From NCBI GenBank assembly GCA_964557955.1, contig CAZLCS010000005.1, positions 124,001 through 188,000 on the forward strand: 64,000 nucleotides of DNA. Reading direction: 5' to 3'. Under the pieces are notes generated by a model. It made no database searches. It was not told the DNA's origin and saw nothing but the letters and a program-made list of their open reading frames with translations. A program made the translations under genes and the position numbers. Below are positions 27,222-34,766 of this stretch, one piece after another (position 1 is the stretch's first letter; every line of letters starts with the position of its first letter). This stretch comes from JALOOX01 sp964557955. GTDB lineage: Bacteria > Desulfobacterota > Syntrophobacteria > Syntrophobacterales > Syntrophobacteraceae.

Positions 27222-27422
27222 ATGACGACAGTCATGCCGGAAGGCGAGGCGATTCGCAGGGCCATCAAATGGATATCGAGTGAGGTGGGCGAGCATCCGG
27301 ATACGCCGCCATCCAAGTATGTCAACGAGGCCATTCTCAAATTCGACCTATCACCAGCGGATGCGGATTTCCTGATCCGCTTCTACAAGAGTGAGCAGTC
27401 GCGACGTACGGAAGAGGATTGA
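27222..27422 (+). CDS. Small conserved-looking hypothetical protein
   Basis: A 66-residue soluble protein with AIRRAIKWISSEVGEHPDTPPSKYVNEA and FDLSPADADFLIRFY. The amphipathic helices and the charged end suggest a small folded protein. The ATG at 27222 is preceded by GAGAGGTG. I recognise no family. It ends 43 bases before the tRNA-Ala promoter. Confidence 0.6.
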   Translation: MTTVMPEGEAIRRAIKWISSEVGEHPDTPPSKYVNEAILKFDLSPADADFLIRFYKSEQSRRTEED

Positions 27423-27464
27423 GCTCTACTTTTCCGAAGCTCACCTGCAAAGCGGCTTGTCTTC

Positions 27465-27494
27465 TTGACAGGGAATGAGGGAACAGGCTATAGT
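27465..27494 (+). promoter_or_regulatory. Promoter of tRNA-Ala
   Basis: TTGACA (27465-27470) and TATAGT (27489-27494) with an 18-base spacer lie 15 bases before the tRNA. This places the start site a few bases before the mature 5' end. Confidence 0.65.
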
Positions 27495-27508
27495 CCCGCT
27501 CGTTTTCA

Positions 27509-27584
27509 GGGGATGTGGCTCAGTTGGGAGAGCGCTGCCTTCGCAAGGCAGAGGTCAGGGGTTCGAATCCCCTCATCTCCACCA
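27509..27584 (+). tRNA. tRNA-Ala, anticodon CGC
   Basis: A 76-base cloverleaf. The acceptor arm GGGGATG pairs with CATCTCC and includes the G3:U70 pair that identifies alanine tRNAs. The anticodon stem CTGCC/GGCAG closes the loop TTCGCAA, giving anticodon CGC (reads GCG). The T arm has GGTTCGAATCC, and CCA is encoded. Confidence 0.95.
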
Positions 27585-27599
27585 GACCATACCAGGATT

Positions 27600-27634
27600 T
27601 CAGCCGGTCAGAATATGGCCGGCTGATCTTTTTT
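27600..27634 (+). terminator. Terminator after tRNA-Ala
   Basis: TCAGCCGG (27600-27607) pairs with CCGGCTGA (27619-27626), followed by TCTTTTTT. It sits 15 bases after the tRNA. Confidence 0.75.
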
Positions 27635-27839
27635 GGCAATCCCCAGGGAAAAAGGGATCAAACTGATTCGTTCCTGTTCTGCAGAGTGAATTTCCGAACG
27701 CCATTTCCGCGGATCAGCAGGCGAGACATTGCTTCCTGTGCTTCCGCCAGGGCGCATTGGGGAAGATGTGCGCCGGGAATGAAGAGAGTGCCTGGGAGCG
27801 AGTGGTGTTTTCGTTATCTTGAAGAGGGGGAGCTTGACG

Positions 27840-28823
27840 ATGCCAGCCAATCTTCCACCGACCTATTACGAGGCGGAGAAGCGTCTTCGGGAGGCGAGAA
27901 CCGTTCAGGAGAAGTCTGAGATCCTCGAAGAAATGCTGACCATCATGCCCAAGCACAAGGGCACGGACAAGCTGAGAGCAGATCTCCGCAAGCGGATTGC
28001 CAGGCTCAAGGATGAAGCGCAGCAGAAGAAAGGAGGCGCCAGAAGGGAATCATACGTCATCGAGAAGGAGGGGGCGGTGCAGGTGGTGGTGATCGGTCCC
28101 CCCAACGTGGGCAAGTCCTCGCTGATCGCTTCTCTCACCAATGCACGGCCCGAGGTGGCGGAGTTCCCGCATTCGACGTGGAAGCCGACTCCCGGAATGG
28201 CTCCCTTTGAGAATATAAAATTTCAGCTCGTGGATACGCCACCCATCTCAAGGGAATTCATGGACCCCTGGATGGCCGACCTCATGCGGCGGGCGGAGAT
28301 GTTGCTCATTCTCCTCGACATCCATACCGACCCCTTACAGGGAATGGAGGAGACGCTGAACCTGCTGGCCGGGTTGCGAATCTTCCCCGAAGGCTTTTCC
28401 GTGCCATCGGACCTGAAAAAGAGCCCGATCATCAAGAAGGTTCTGCTTGCCGTGAACAAGGTGGATGGAGCGGCAGAGGAAGAAGACTACCGGGCGTTTA
28501 TCGAGCTGTCTGAGACAGGCTTGCCTCGCCTTCCGATTTCTGTCAAGAACGGGTACCATCTTGACCAACTGTTGAAGGAGATCTTTCGGCTGTCCGATAT
28601 TATTCGCGTTTATACCAAGGCGCCGGGCAAGGAGCCGAATCGTGCAGCCCCTTTCGTGCTGCCCAGAGAGAGTACGCTGGGGGATTTGGCGTCGAAGGTC
28701 CACAAGGATTTCGTGAGCAAACTCAAATTTGCAAAAATATGGGGGAAATCCGTTTTTGACGGGCAGATGGTGCAGAAAGATCATATTTTAATAGACGAGG
28801 ATGTGGTTGAGCTGCACCTCTGA
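27840..28823 (+). CDS. TGS-domain GTPase (DRG/Obg-like)
   Basis: A 327-residue P-loop GTPase related to the DRG/Obg group. A helical N-terminus (about 1-75) precedes the G domain: G1 is GPPNVGKSSLI, G3 is LVDTPP and G4 is NKVD. The C-terminal TGS domain (about 255-327) has RVYTKAPG and ends with DHILIDEDVVELH. Members bind ribosomes or RNA, and the bacterial versions are not well characterised. The ATG at 27840 has a GAGGGGGAG site; the frame starts a little earlier. The first G1 position is G-PPNVGKSS, a good Walker A, so GTPase activity is likely. Confidence 0.87.
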   Translation: MPANLPPTYYEAEKRLREARTVQEKSEILEEMLTIMPKHKGTDKLRADLRKRIARLKDEAQQKKGGARRESYVIEKEGAVQVVVIGPPNVGKSSLIASLTNARPEVAEFPHSTWKPTPGMAPFENIKFQLVDTPPISREFMDPWMADLMRRAEMLLILLDIHTDPLQGMEETLNLLAGLRIFPEGFSVPSDLKKSPIIKKVLLAVNKVDGAAEEEDYRAFIELSETGLPRLPISVKNGYHLDQLLKEIFRLSDIIRVYTKAPGKEPNRAAPFVLPRESTLGDLASKVHKDFVSKLKFAKIWGKSVFDGQMVQKDHILIDEDVVELHL

Positions 28824-29151
28824 GAGCGTGAGCGACGAAAGTGGACGAGTCCGCATCGAGAGCGTTGGGGGTGACGGGCCAACCTTGTGCGAGTGTGGCT
28901 CCTGGCGCGCATGGCTTAACGGTTGGGACCGGCTGCGGGCCTGACTTTCCAACATCCCGAAAACAGTTGCACTTTTTTAGAATTGACTAAATAATTACGG
29001 GTGCTTAGCTTGCAGTCTGAGAAATGATCTTGAAAAAGGTGCCCGTGGTTCCTCTCGCCCAGTTGTATGCAGCAGTTCGTCTCCGCGTCGTTTGGGGGAA
29101 GAGTGAACAGGCGGTGATTCGCCCGCCGCATCCCCGGACCAGGAGGAAGAG
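28824..29151 (+). other. Leader of the sigma-factor gene, no gene recognised
   Basis: A 328-base intergenic region. It contains the promoter candidate at 28967-28995 and the GAGGAAGAG ribosome site for the gene at 29152. No coding sequence was recognised. Confidence 0.4.
28967..28995 (+). promoter_or_regulatory. Promoter candidate for the sigma-factor gene
   Basis: TTGCAC (28967-28972) and AATAAT (28990-28995) are separated by 17 A/T-rich bases. The leader would be about 150 bases. Confidence 0.4.
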
Positions 29152-30462
29152 ATGAAATCGTATTCGGTAGAAAACTGCATTCCTATTGATGTGCTGCTGA
29201 GCAACAAGGAGATGCAGGAGGACATGGAGGCTTTGGAAGAAAACGGAATTCTCCAGGCGGATTTCCAGGTGTCGGAGTTTGCCCTGGATGAGGAGGCGAC
29301 GACGGGGGAGTCCGAAGAAGGAGAGGCTGAAGAGTCTCTCGATATGCAGCAATGTGGGGGTGAGGAGGACGAAGAGACTTCCGAATCCTCTGGAGCAGCC
29401 ACGGATGATTTTGAAGACGATCCCGTTACGTGTTACCTGAAGGAGGTTTCCAGTTATCCCCTTCTCTCGCAGGATCGCGAGATCGAGCTGGCCTTGACCA
29501 TTCGTCGAGGTCAGGACCGCCTGGTTGAGCTGGTGGAGGTCAATAAGGCTCATAAGAGGTCCGTCCAGGAGCTCGACGGCAAAGTGAAAAAACTGCTTTG
29601 CCATGAAAAGACCTTTCCGGGGGTTCGCGACAAGGTCCTCAAGGTGATTCTGCGCTCCGTGGAACGGGCGGCCCACGATGACCCGAACGATCAGCTGATT
29701 TCCGATATGATGGAGGAGATCCGTTCCATCATGCTGTCTATCGAACTGGCCAAGCAGGAAATGGTTAAAGCCAATCTGCGGCTCGTTCTGAGCATCGCCA
29801 AACGGTATCGGGGTCGGGGAATGAGCTTTGACGACCTCATTCAGGAAGGGAATCTGGGTCTTCTTAAGGCAGTGGGCCGTTTTGATCACACCAAGGGTAA
29901 TCGCTTCAGCACCTACGCAACCTGGTGGGTGCGCCAGAGCATCATCCGGGGGATTTATGACAAGACCCGGACTATTCGTCTCCCGGTTCATTTCATCGAG
30001 CTGAAGAACCTGTTTTTCAAGGTGTTCTACGAGCTTCTGAAGGAGCTGGGGCGCGAGCCGTCGCCCCAGGAAATTGCCGACAGGGCCAGTCTTCCGCTGG
30101 AAAAGGTTCAAATGGTTCTGACTTTGGCTGCGCAGCCTGTCTCCCTGGAGACGCCCATCGGCGATGACGAGCAGAGGCTTGGAGATTTTATTGAAGACGA
30201 GCGAGCGGTCTCTCCCCTGGAAGAGTGTTCGGACCGGGAGCTGGCGGAAGTCACGCGGAACCTGCTTTCGACCCTTCAACCTCGAGAAGAGAAGATCCTT
30301 CGACTCCGTTTCGGAATCGACGGTCAGCCAGCAGAAACACTTGAGAAAATTGGAAAGACATTCAAAGTGTCCAAGGAGCGCATCCGACAAATCGAGAAGA
30401 AAGCCCTGCGAAAGCTCAGAAGCCCCATTCGTCAGGCATCGCTGAAAACGTTCGTTGAATGA
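29152..30462 (+). CDS. RNA polymerase sigma-70 factor, RpoD/RpoS-like (group 2 type)
   Basis: A 436-residue primary-like sigma factor. Region 1.2 begins at DPVTCYLKEVSSYPLLSQDREIELA. Region 2 has VKANLRLVLSIAKRY, the core-binding DLIQEGNLGLLKAVGRFD and the -10 reading FSTYATWWVRQSIIRGI. Region 3 has REPSPQEIADRASLP and region 4.2 has TFKVSKERIRQIEKKALRKLR. The N-terminal 85 residues are acidic and low in complexity (DEEATTGESEEGEAEES) and there is no full region 1.1, so it is shorter than housekeeping RpoD (about 600). This suggests an alternative group-2 sigma factor, perhaps RpoS-like. A terminator follows directly. Confidence 0.88.
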   Translation: MKSYSVENCIPIDVLLSNKEMQEDMEALEENGILQADFQVSEFALDEEATTGESEEGEAEESLDMQQCGGEEDEETSESSGAATDDFEDDPVTCYLKEVSSYPLLSQDREIELALTIRRGQDRLVELVEVNKAHKRSVQELDGKVKKLLCHEKTFPGVRDKVLKVILRSVERAAHDDPNDQLISDMMEEIRSIMLSIELAKQEMVKANLRLVLSIAKRYRGRGMSFDDLIQEGNLGLLKAVGRFDHTKGNRFSTYATWWVRQSIIRGIYDKTRTIRLPVHFIELKNLFFKVFYELLKELGREPSPQEIADRASLPLEKVQMVLTLAAQPVSLETPIGDDEQRLGDFIEDERAVSPLEECSDRELAEVTRNLLSTLQPREEKILRLRFGIDGQPAETLEKIGKTFKVSKERIRQIEKKALRKLRSPIRQASLKTFVE

Positions 30463-30490
30463 TCCCCACAGGCGCTTCCGCTGCAAAAAG

Positions 30491-30520
30491 AAAGGGGAGA
30501 GGTTGTACCTCTCCCCTTTT
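30491..30520. terminator. Bidirectional terminator between sigma factor and radical SAM genes
   Basis: AAAGGGGAGAGG (30491-30502) pairs perfectly with CCTCTCCCCTTT (30508-30519) around a 5-base loop. A-rich sequence lies on the left and T-rich on the right, so both convergent genes can end here. Confidence 0.85.
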
Positions 30521-30528
30521 GGCGTTCT

Positions 30529-31869
30529 TCAGGTGACATCAGCCGGGCAGGGTGTTGTCGACGCGAAGGCGGCCGCCTGCGCCTTCCACTGTCCGAAGAG
30601 CTTTCCGGCGGCGATGAGTCGTTCAACCCGCCTTCGAACGGCGTCCGGAAGGGGCGTGGGCGCCCGTGAAGCCCAGGGTGTTCCCGGGAGGGGCATGAAG
30701 TGATGGAGGTGAGCAAGGGCGCCCAGCCGGGTCAACCGCTCCATGAGGTCCAGGGTGGCCAGCATCTGGTCGGTGCGTTCATCCGGCAGGCCCAGGATGA
30801 AGTCCACAATGGGGATCAGCCCCTCACTCGATATGATCTCGCAGGCGCGGGCGACGGTTTCCACGTCATGCCGTCGGCGCATGGCCTCGAGCATGTGCCG
30901 GTCCCCGCTCTGTGCCCCCAGGACGATGTGCTTGTTGTGGCATATTTCATGTATCAGCCTGACGTTCTCACGGGTGACGAATTCCGGGCGAACTTCCGAA
31001 GGAAATGTTCCGAAAAAGACTCTCCCATTCCTGGGAAGGGCTGAACGGGCGGAGCTCAGAAGCCGCTCAAGAGCCGCCTCATTGCAGGAAAAGCCGTCTG
31101 CGGAGCCGTAGGCCATGGCATTGGGTGTGATGAAGCGCAGGTCCCTTTTGCCGAACAGCGTCATATGCTCGACAGCTTCGAGGACCGCCTCGACGCTCCG
31201 ATGTCGCATGACTCTTCCCTTGAGGAGCGGTGTTTGACAGTATTTGCAGCCGAAGGGGCAGCCCCGGGAGATTTCGATGGGACCAAACTTGCCGGTCCGG
31301 AAGGGCAGAGCGGGTGTTCTTTCCCAAGCCGGCCCGATCGTCTTTCCCGTAAAGTGGATTCGATCATTTTTCCGAAGGAAAAGGCCCCGCACATTCTCTG
31401 GGAATGCGCCCGCATGCAGGCTGAGAAGCACTTGGGGAAAGGTTTCTTCACCCTCCCCTGCACAAACGGCGTCAAAGCCTTGCATCAGCGTCTTATTGGG
31501 ATCACCGGTTGCGTGAGGTCCGCCGGCGAGCAGGAAGAGGTCTTTGCGCCGGGGGTGGTTTCCGACAACCGAAACCTCGTGGCGGACCCTTTCCCATTGC
31601 TGAGTCATGATGGAGTAGGCGACCAGAACTTTCGGTGTGTGATTCAGGGCTTGTGTCAGGGTATGGAGGACTTCCTCGACCTTGGTGCTGGAGACCCATA
31701 GAATGGGGATCGAATCGAGCGAGCAAAACCTCTCGATGGATGCGACCAGGGCCAGGAAGCTGTACCGATTGATGCGCTGACAACGGAGCACAATCCCAAG
31801 AGGATGATTTGGTGACCTCATTGGCCTCGCCGGAGTGGTTTTTGACGGGATGGAACGAGCAGCATTCAT
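30529..31869 (-). CDS. B12-binding-type radical SAM protein
   Basis: A 446-residue protein with an N-terminal cobalamin-binding-like domain (about 25-180; VLRCQRINRYSFLALV, LLAGGPHATGDPN) and a radical SAM domain. The cluster motif is ISRGCPFGCKYCQTP (CxxxCxxC) near residue 205, with later LGAQSGDRHMLEAMRRRH and VDFILGLPDE strands. It resembles the TIGR04013/TIGR04014 group of unknown function, first noted in methanogens. The B12 domain lacks an obvious DxHxxG motif, so cobalamin binding may be base-off without His, or lost. An internal ATG (MRSPNHPLG, codon 17) could be the true start. Confidence 0.82.
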   Translation of the reverse strand: MNAARSIPSKTTPARPMRSPNHPLGIVLRCQRINRYSFLALVASIERFCSLDSIPILWVSSTKVEEVLHTLTQALNHTPKVLVAYSIMTQQWERVRHEVSVVGNHPRRKDLFLLAGGPHATGDPNKTLMQGFDAVCAGEGEETFPQVLLSLHAGAFPENVRGLFLRKNDRIHFTGKTIGPAWERTPALPFRTGKFGPIEISRGCPFGCKYCQTPLLKGRVMRHRSVEAVLEAVEHMTLFGKRDLRFITPNAMAYGSADGFSCNEAALERLLSSARSALPRNGRVFFGTFPSEVRPEFVTRENVRLIHEICHNKHIVLGAQSGDRHMLEAMRRRHDVETVARACEIISSEGLIPIVDFILGLPDERTDQMLATLDLMERLTRLGALAHLHHFMPLPGTPWASRAPTPLPDAVRRRVERLIAAGKLFGQWKAQAAAFASTTPCPADVT

Positions 31870-31954
31870 TTCTTTCCGGGACGGTTGAAGCTGTCTCCGT
31901 GTTATATTATGAGCAACTCCTTTTGCGACCGATGCTCAGACCGAAAGGCTGAAC

Positions 31955-33406
31955 ATGATTCTCTCGTTCAAAATACTCCTTTTGCTGTGGTTTATCAATT
32001 TCGCTCCGCCTCTCCTGACCCACATCCTGGGTGACCGATGGAAGGTCCCGGTGGACAGGGGGCGGCTCTGGAAGGATGGCCAGCCGATTCTGGGACCTCA
32101 CAAGACCTATCGAGGGATACTGGGTGCGGCCGTCGCGGGTATGACGGGAGGCTGGCTCACGGGGCTCGGGCCGGGCATGGGGCTCCTGGCGGCAATACTG
32201 AGCATGCTGGGAGATCTGCTTTCGAGCTTCATCAAGCGGCGCCGGAAGCTGCAGAGCGGCAGCGTGTCGGCGGGACTGGACCAGTTTTTTGAAGGAATCC
32301 TGCCGTTTCTGCTCTTCGCCCCGGTCTTCTCCCTGGGTATGGTCCAAGTGGTCTTGCTCCTGGTGGTCTTCAGCGTCGGCGCCTATGTCGGCTCCTCGTT
32401 CTTCAAGCAAATCCTCCTCTGCAAGCCTCACGAAACCTATCCGAGGCATGTGGCCAGCTGGGTGCGGCTGAGAGAGCTGCGCTCCTGCCAGATCACGTCC
32501 AACCCCCTCCACCACCTGGTGAACTTCGAAGATGCCATCTACTATCATTTCGTCATGGAAACGGTCTTCCGGTGGCTGGGGCTTTATGAAAAGGGGGTGC
32601 AGAACGCTCTCGACTTTGAGACGCGTGAGATCACATTCACCTTTCCCGATCTGCCGCCATCCTTCAATGGGTACAGCATCCTCTTCATGACGGATCTACA
32701 TCTTGATGGCCTGCACGGTTTGACAGAAAAGCTTCACAAAGTTGTCGGGGAGATGCCCGTCGACCTGTGCCTGATTGGCGGGGACCTGCGCATGGAAACT
32801 CACGGGCCGTTCGACAGGGCGCTTGAGCATTTCAGGCAGCTGGCCCCCGCTATTCGGGCCAAAGACGGTATCATCGGGGTGCTCGGCAACCATGACTGCA
32901 CCGAAATCATTGAGCCGATGAAGGATCTCGGCGTTCGTTATCTGGTCAACGACTGCCTTGAGATCGGTCGCAATGGGGAGCGCATCTGGATTGTCGGCAC
33001 CGACGACCCGCATTACTACAAGTGCCATGACCTGGAGGATGCTTTTGAGAATGTCCCCTCGGAGGACTTCCGGGTGCTTGTGGTCCATTCCAACGAGGTC
33101 TACCGCGAGGCCAGCCTCTTCGCACCGCATCTTTACCTTTGCGGCCATAGCCACGCGGGCCAGATCCGGCTGCCCTTGATCGGCCCGGTTTTCACCCACA
33201 GTCGGGCGCCAAGGAGGATCTGCACGGGCGTCTGGAGTCACGGGTCCATGATGGGCTACACCAGCAGCGGGGTCGGGGTTTCGGGAATTCCCGTGAGATT
33301 TGCGTCCAAGGGGGAGGTGGTCAGGATTGTCCTCAAGAAAGGCCCTGCGCGTTCGGTGACGATCTCGACGCTGAACGGCAACCCCGTCTGCACAGGGGTT
33401 GCCTAA
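31955..33406 (+). CDS. Fusion of CarS-like CTP transferase domain and metallophosphoesterase
   Basis: A 483-residue two-domain protein. Residues 1-165 resemble CDP-archaeol synthase (CarS, formerly DUF46), a membrane enzyme that loads CTP onto lipid phosphates: ILGPHKTYRGILGA, LSMLGDLLSSFIKRR and the LDQFFEGILPFLL segment, with hydrophobic helices throughout. Residues about 225-470 form a calcineurin-like phosphoesterase with MTDLHLD (near 246), GGDLRM, GNHDC (near 311), VVHSNE and CGHSHAGQ (near 396), most like the YaeI/LpxG group that cleaves UDP-diacylglucosamine. The fusion implies joint action on a nucleotide-linked lipid. The substrate is unknown; bacteria with CarS-like genes do not make archaeal lipids as a rule. 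Confidence 0.8.
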   Translation: MILSFKILLLLWFINFAPPLLTHILGDRWKVPVDRGRLWKDGQPILGPHKTYRGILGAAVAGMTGGWLTGLGPGMGLLAAILSMLGDLLSSFIKRRRKLQSGSVSAGLDQFFEGILPFLLFAPVFSLGMVQVVLLLVVFSVGAYVGSSFFKQILLCKPHETYPRHVASWVRLRELRSCQITSNPLHHLVNFEDAIYYHFVMETVFRWLGLYEKGVQNALDFETREITFTFPDLPPSFNGYSILFMTDLHLDGLHGLTEKLHKVVGEMPVDLCLIGGDLRMETHGPFDRALEHFRQLAPAIRAKDGIIGVLGNHDCTEIIEPMKDLGVRYLVNDCLEIGRNGERIWIVGTDDPHYYKCHDLEDAFENVPSEDFRVLVVHSNEVYREASLFAPHLYLCGHSHAGQIRLPLIGPVFTHSRAPRRICTGVWSHGSMMGYTSSGVGVSGIPVRFASKGEVVRIVLKKGPARSVTISTLNGNPVCTGVA

Positions 33407-33797
33407 GTACAGGCCAACACAATAGAGTGCCCAATACCTGGGTCGTCATTCCGGCAATTTTCAAGCCGGAATCCACAAAAAGACCTGGATGCCGGCCAAA
33501 AGAATGCCGGCATGACGACGTGATAATGGACACCTTCTTGTGTGGCGCTGTACAAAGAGGCTGTCCGAGAACTGTCATTTCGAGCCACAGCGGGAAATCT
33601 CGTTCATTGTAACACCACGAGTTTACGAGATTTCTCTCTCCGCTACGCACCGTTTGAAATGACAAAAAGGTGTTCTCGGATGGCCTCCTGGCCGGAACCC
33701 TGGACGCTGGATGCTCGATAATGACCCCATTCTCGTCGGGTGGTCCCAGCGACATCCGGGACCGAGCATCCAGATCTGTATTCTGGATAAAAGGCGA
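33407..33797. repeat. Cluster of three palindromic intergenic repeats
   Basis: Three consecutive dyad elements fill the gap. In 33444-33517, CGTCATTCCGGCA pairs with TGCCGGCATGACG with one mismatch, and the inner arms also pair. In 33559-33685, GGCTGTCCGAGAA pairs with TTCTCGGATGGCC, then GTCATTTC with GAAATGAC, then AAATCTCGT with ACGAGATTT. In 33707-33773, CTGGATGCTCG pairs with CGAGCATCCAG, with an inner GGTCCC/GGGACC. The first two resemble the TCATTCCGGC and TCATTTCGAG repeats that are scattered in many deltaproteobacterial genomes. They lie between convergent genes. Confidence 0.75.
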
Positions 33798-34616
33798 TTA
33801 TTTCTGCTCTGCAGGAGGTTTCTGCTCCGAAGGAGGTTCCTTGACGGAGAGAAGCTCCACATCGAAGACCAGAAACTGATTCGGACCGATCATGTTGCCC
33901 GCGCCCCTCTCTCCATAAGCCAGCTCGGAGGGGATGTAAACGGTCCACTGAGAGCCCTCCTTCATGAGCTGCAACGCCTCGGTCCAGCCTTTGATGACCT
34001 TGTCCACGCCGAAGGTGGCCGGCTGTCCGCGTTTGTGGGAGCTGTCGAATTCATTGCCGTTGATCAATGTGCCACGGTAGTTCACTTCTACCGTATCTGT
34101 GTTCTTCGGGGTCTTGCCCGTTCCTTCCTTGATGATTTTATACTGCAGACCGCTCGGCAGGGTCACGACGCCATCCTTCTTGGCATTTTCAGCCATGAAG
34201 GCCGCGCCTTCCGCTTTGTTCTTTTCACCGAGCTCCTTGTTCATCTCAGTCCTCTTCTTCATCTCTTCGGCGCGCCTGGCTTTCATCTCCTCCTGAAGAG
34301 GCTGCAGGGCAGCCCGCATCTCTTCCTCGGTCAGCGCGCTTTCGACTCCCGCGAGTCCCTCTTTCAGGGCCTTGACGAAGATCTCCGTATCCATTTCCAC
34401 TGAGTTCTGTTTCATGCGTCTGCCGACGTCGTACCCAAGAGTGTAGCTCAACTTTTCCTTCTGGGTCTTGAGCCCGGTCTTGGACTTGCCCGGCTCGGCG
34501 ATGGCAGACTTCTCCTTCTGGTTGCTGGCTTTCGGGATTGCTTTCTGCTGCTCGGCAGCCATGGCTTGTCCGAGGAGGAGGAAGGTGCTCAGTACGATCG
34601 ACAGGACGATTCTCAT
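33798..34616 (-). CDS. FKBP-type peptidyl-prolyl isomerase, FkpA/Mip-like, exported
   Basis: A 272-residue exported isomerase. The signal peptide is RIVLSIVLSTFLLLGQAMA. A helical dimerisation part (about 55-150) contains KLSYTLGYDVGRRMKQN and the Mip-type KQ/EE-rich helix. The FKBP domain (about 160-265) has LPSGLQYKIIKEGTGKTP, VEVNYRGTLINGNEFDSS, GWTEALQLMKEG and IPSELAYGERGAG. It would catalyse proline isomerisation in periplasmic folding. The ATG at 34616 with GGAGA upstream is the start; the longer frame is not used. A Pro/Glu-rich tail ends the protein. Confidence 0.9.
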   Translation of the reverse strand: MRIVLSIVLSTFLLLGQAMAAEQQKAIPKASNQKEKSAIAEPGKSKTGLKTQKEKLSYTLGYDVGRRMKQNSVEMDTEIFVKALKEGLAGVESALTEEEMRAALQPLQEEMKARRAEEMKKRTEMNKELGEKNKAEGAAFMAENAKKDGVVTLPSGLQYKIIKEGTGKTPKNTDTVEVNYRGTLINGNEFDSSHKRGQPATFGVDKVIKGWTEALQLMKEGSQWTVYIPSELAYGERGAGNMIGPNQFLVFDVELLSVKEPPSEQKPPAEQK

Positions 34617-34766
34617 TCGGGGTCTCCTTTCACCAAAAGCAAGAACTTCAACCGTGTTGAGTAAGAAAACATAGTGCCGTTTGTCGGGGATGGCAAATCG
34701 CCGGGCTTCCCGTCCAGCAATCGCTCTGCTCCAATGGGTCAGGTGGCTTCCCCGCTGCCCCATCCC

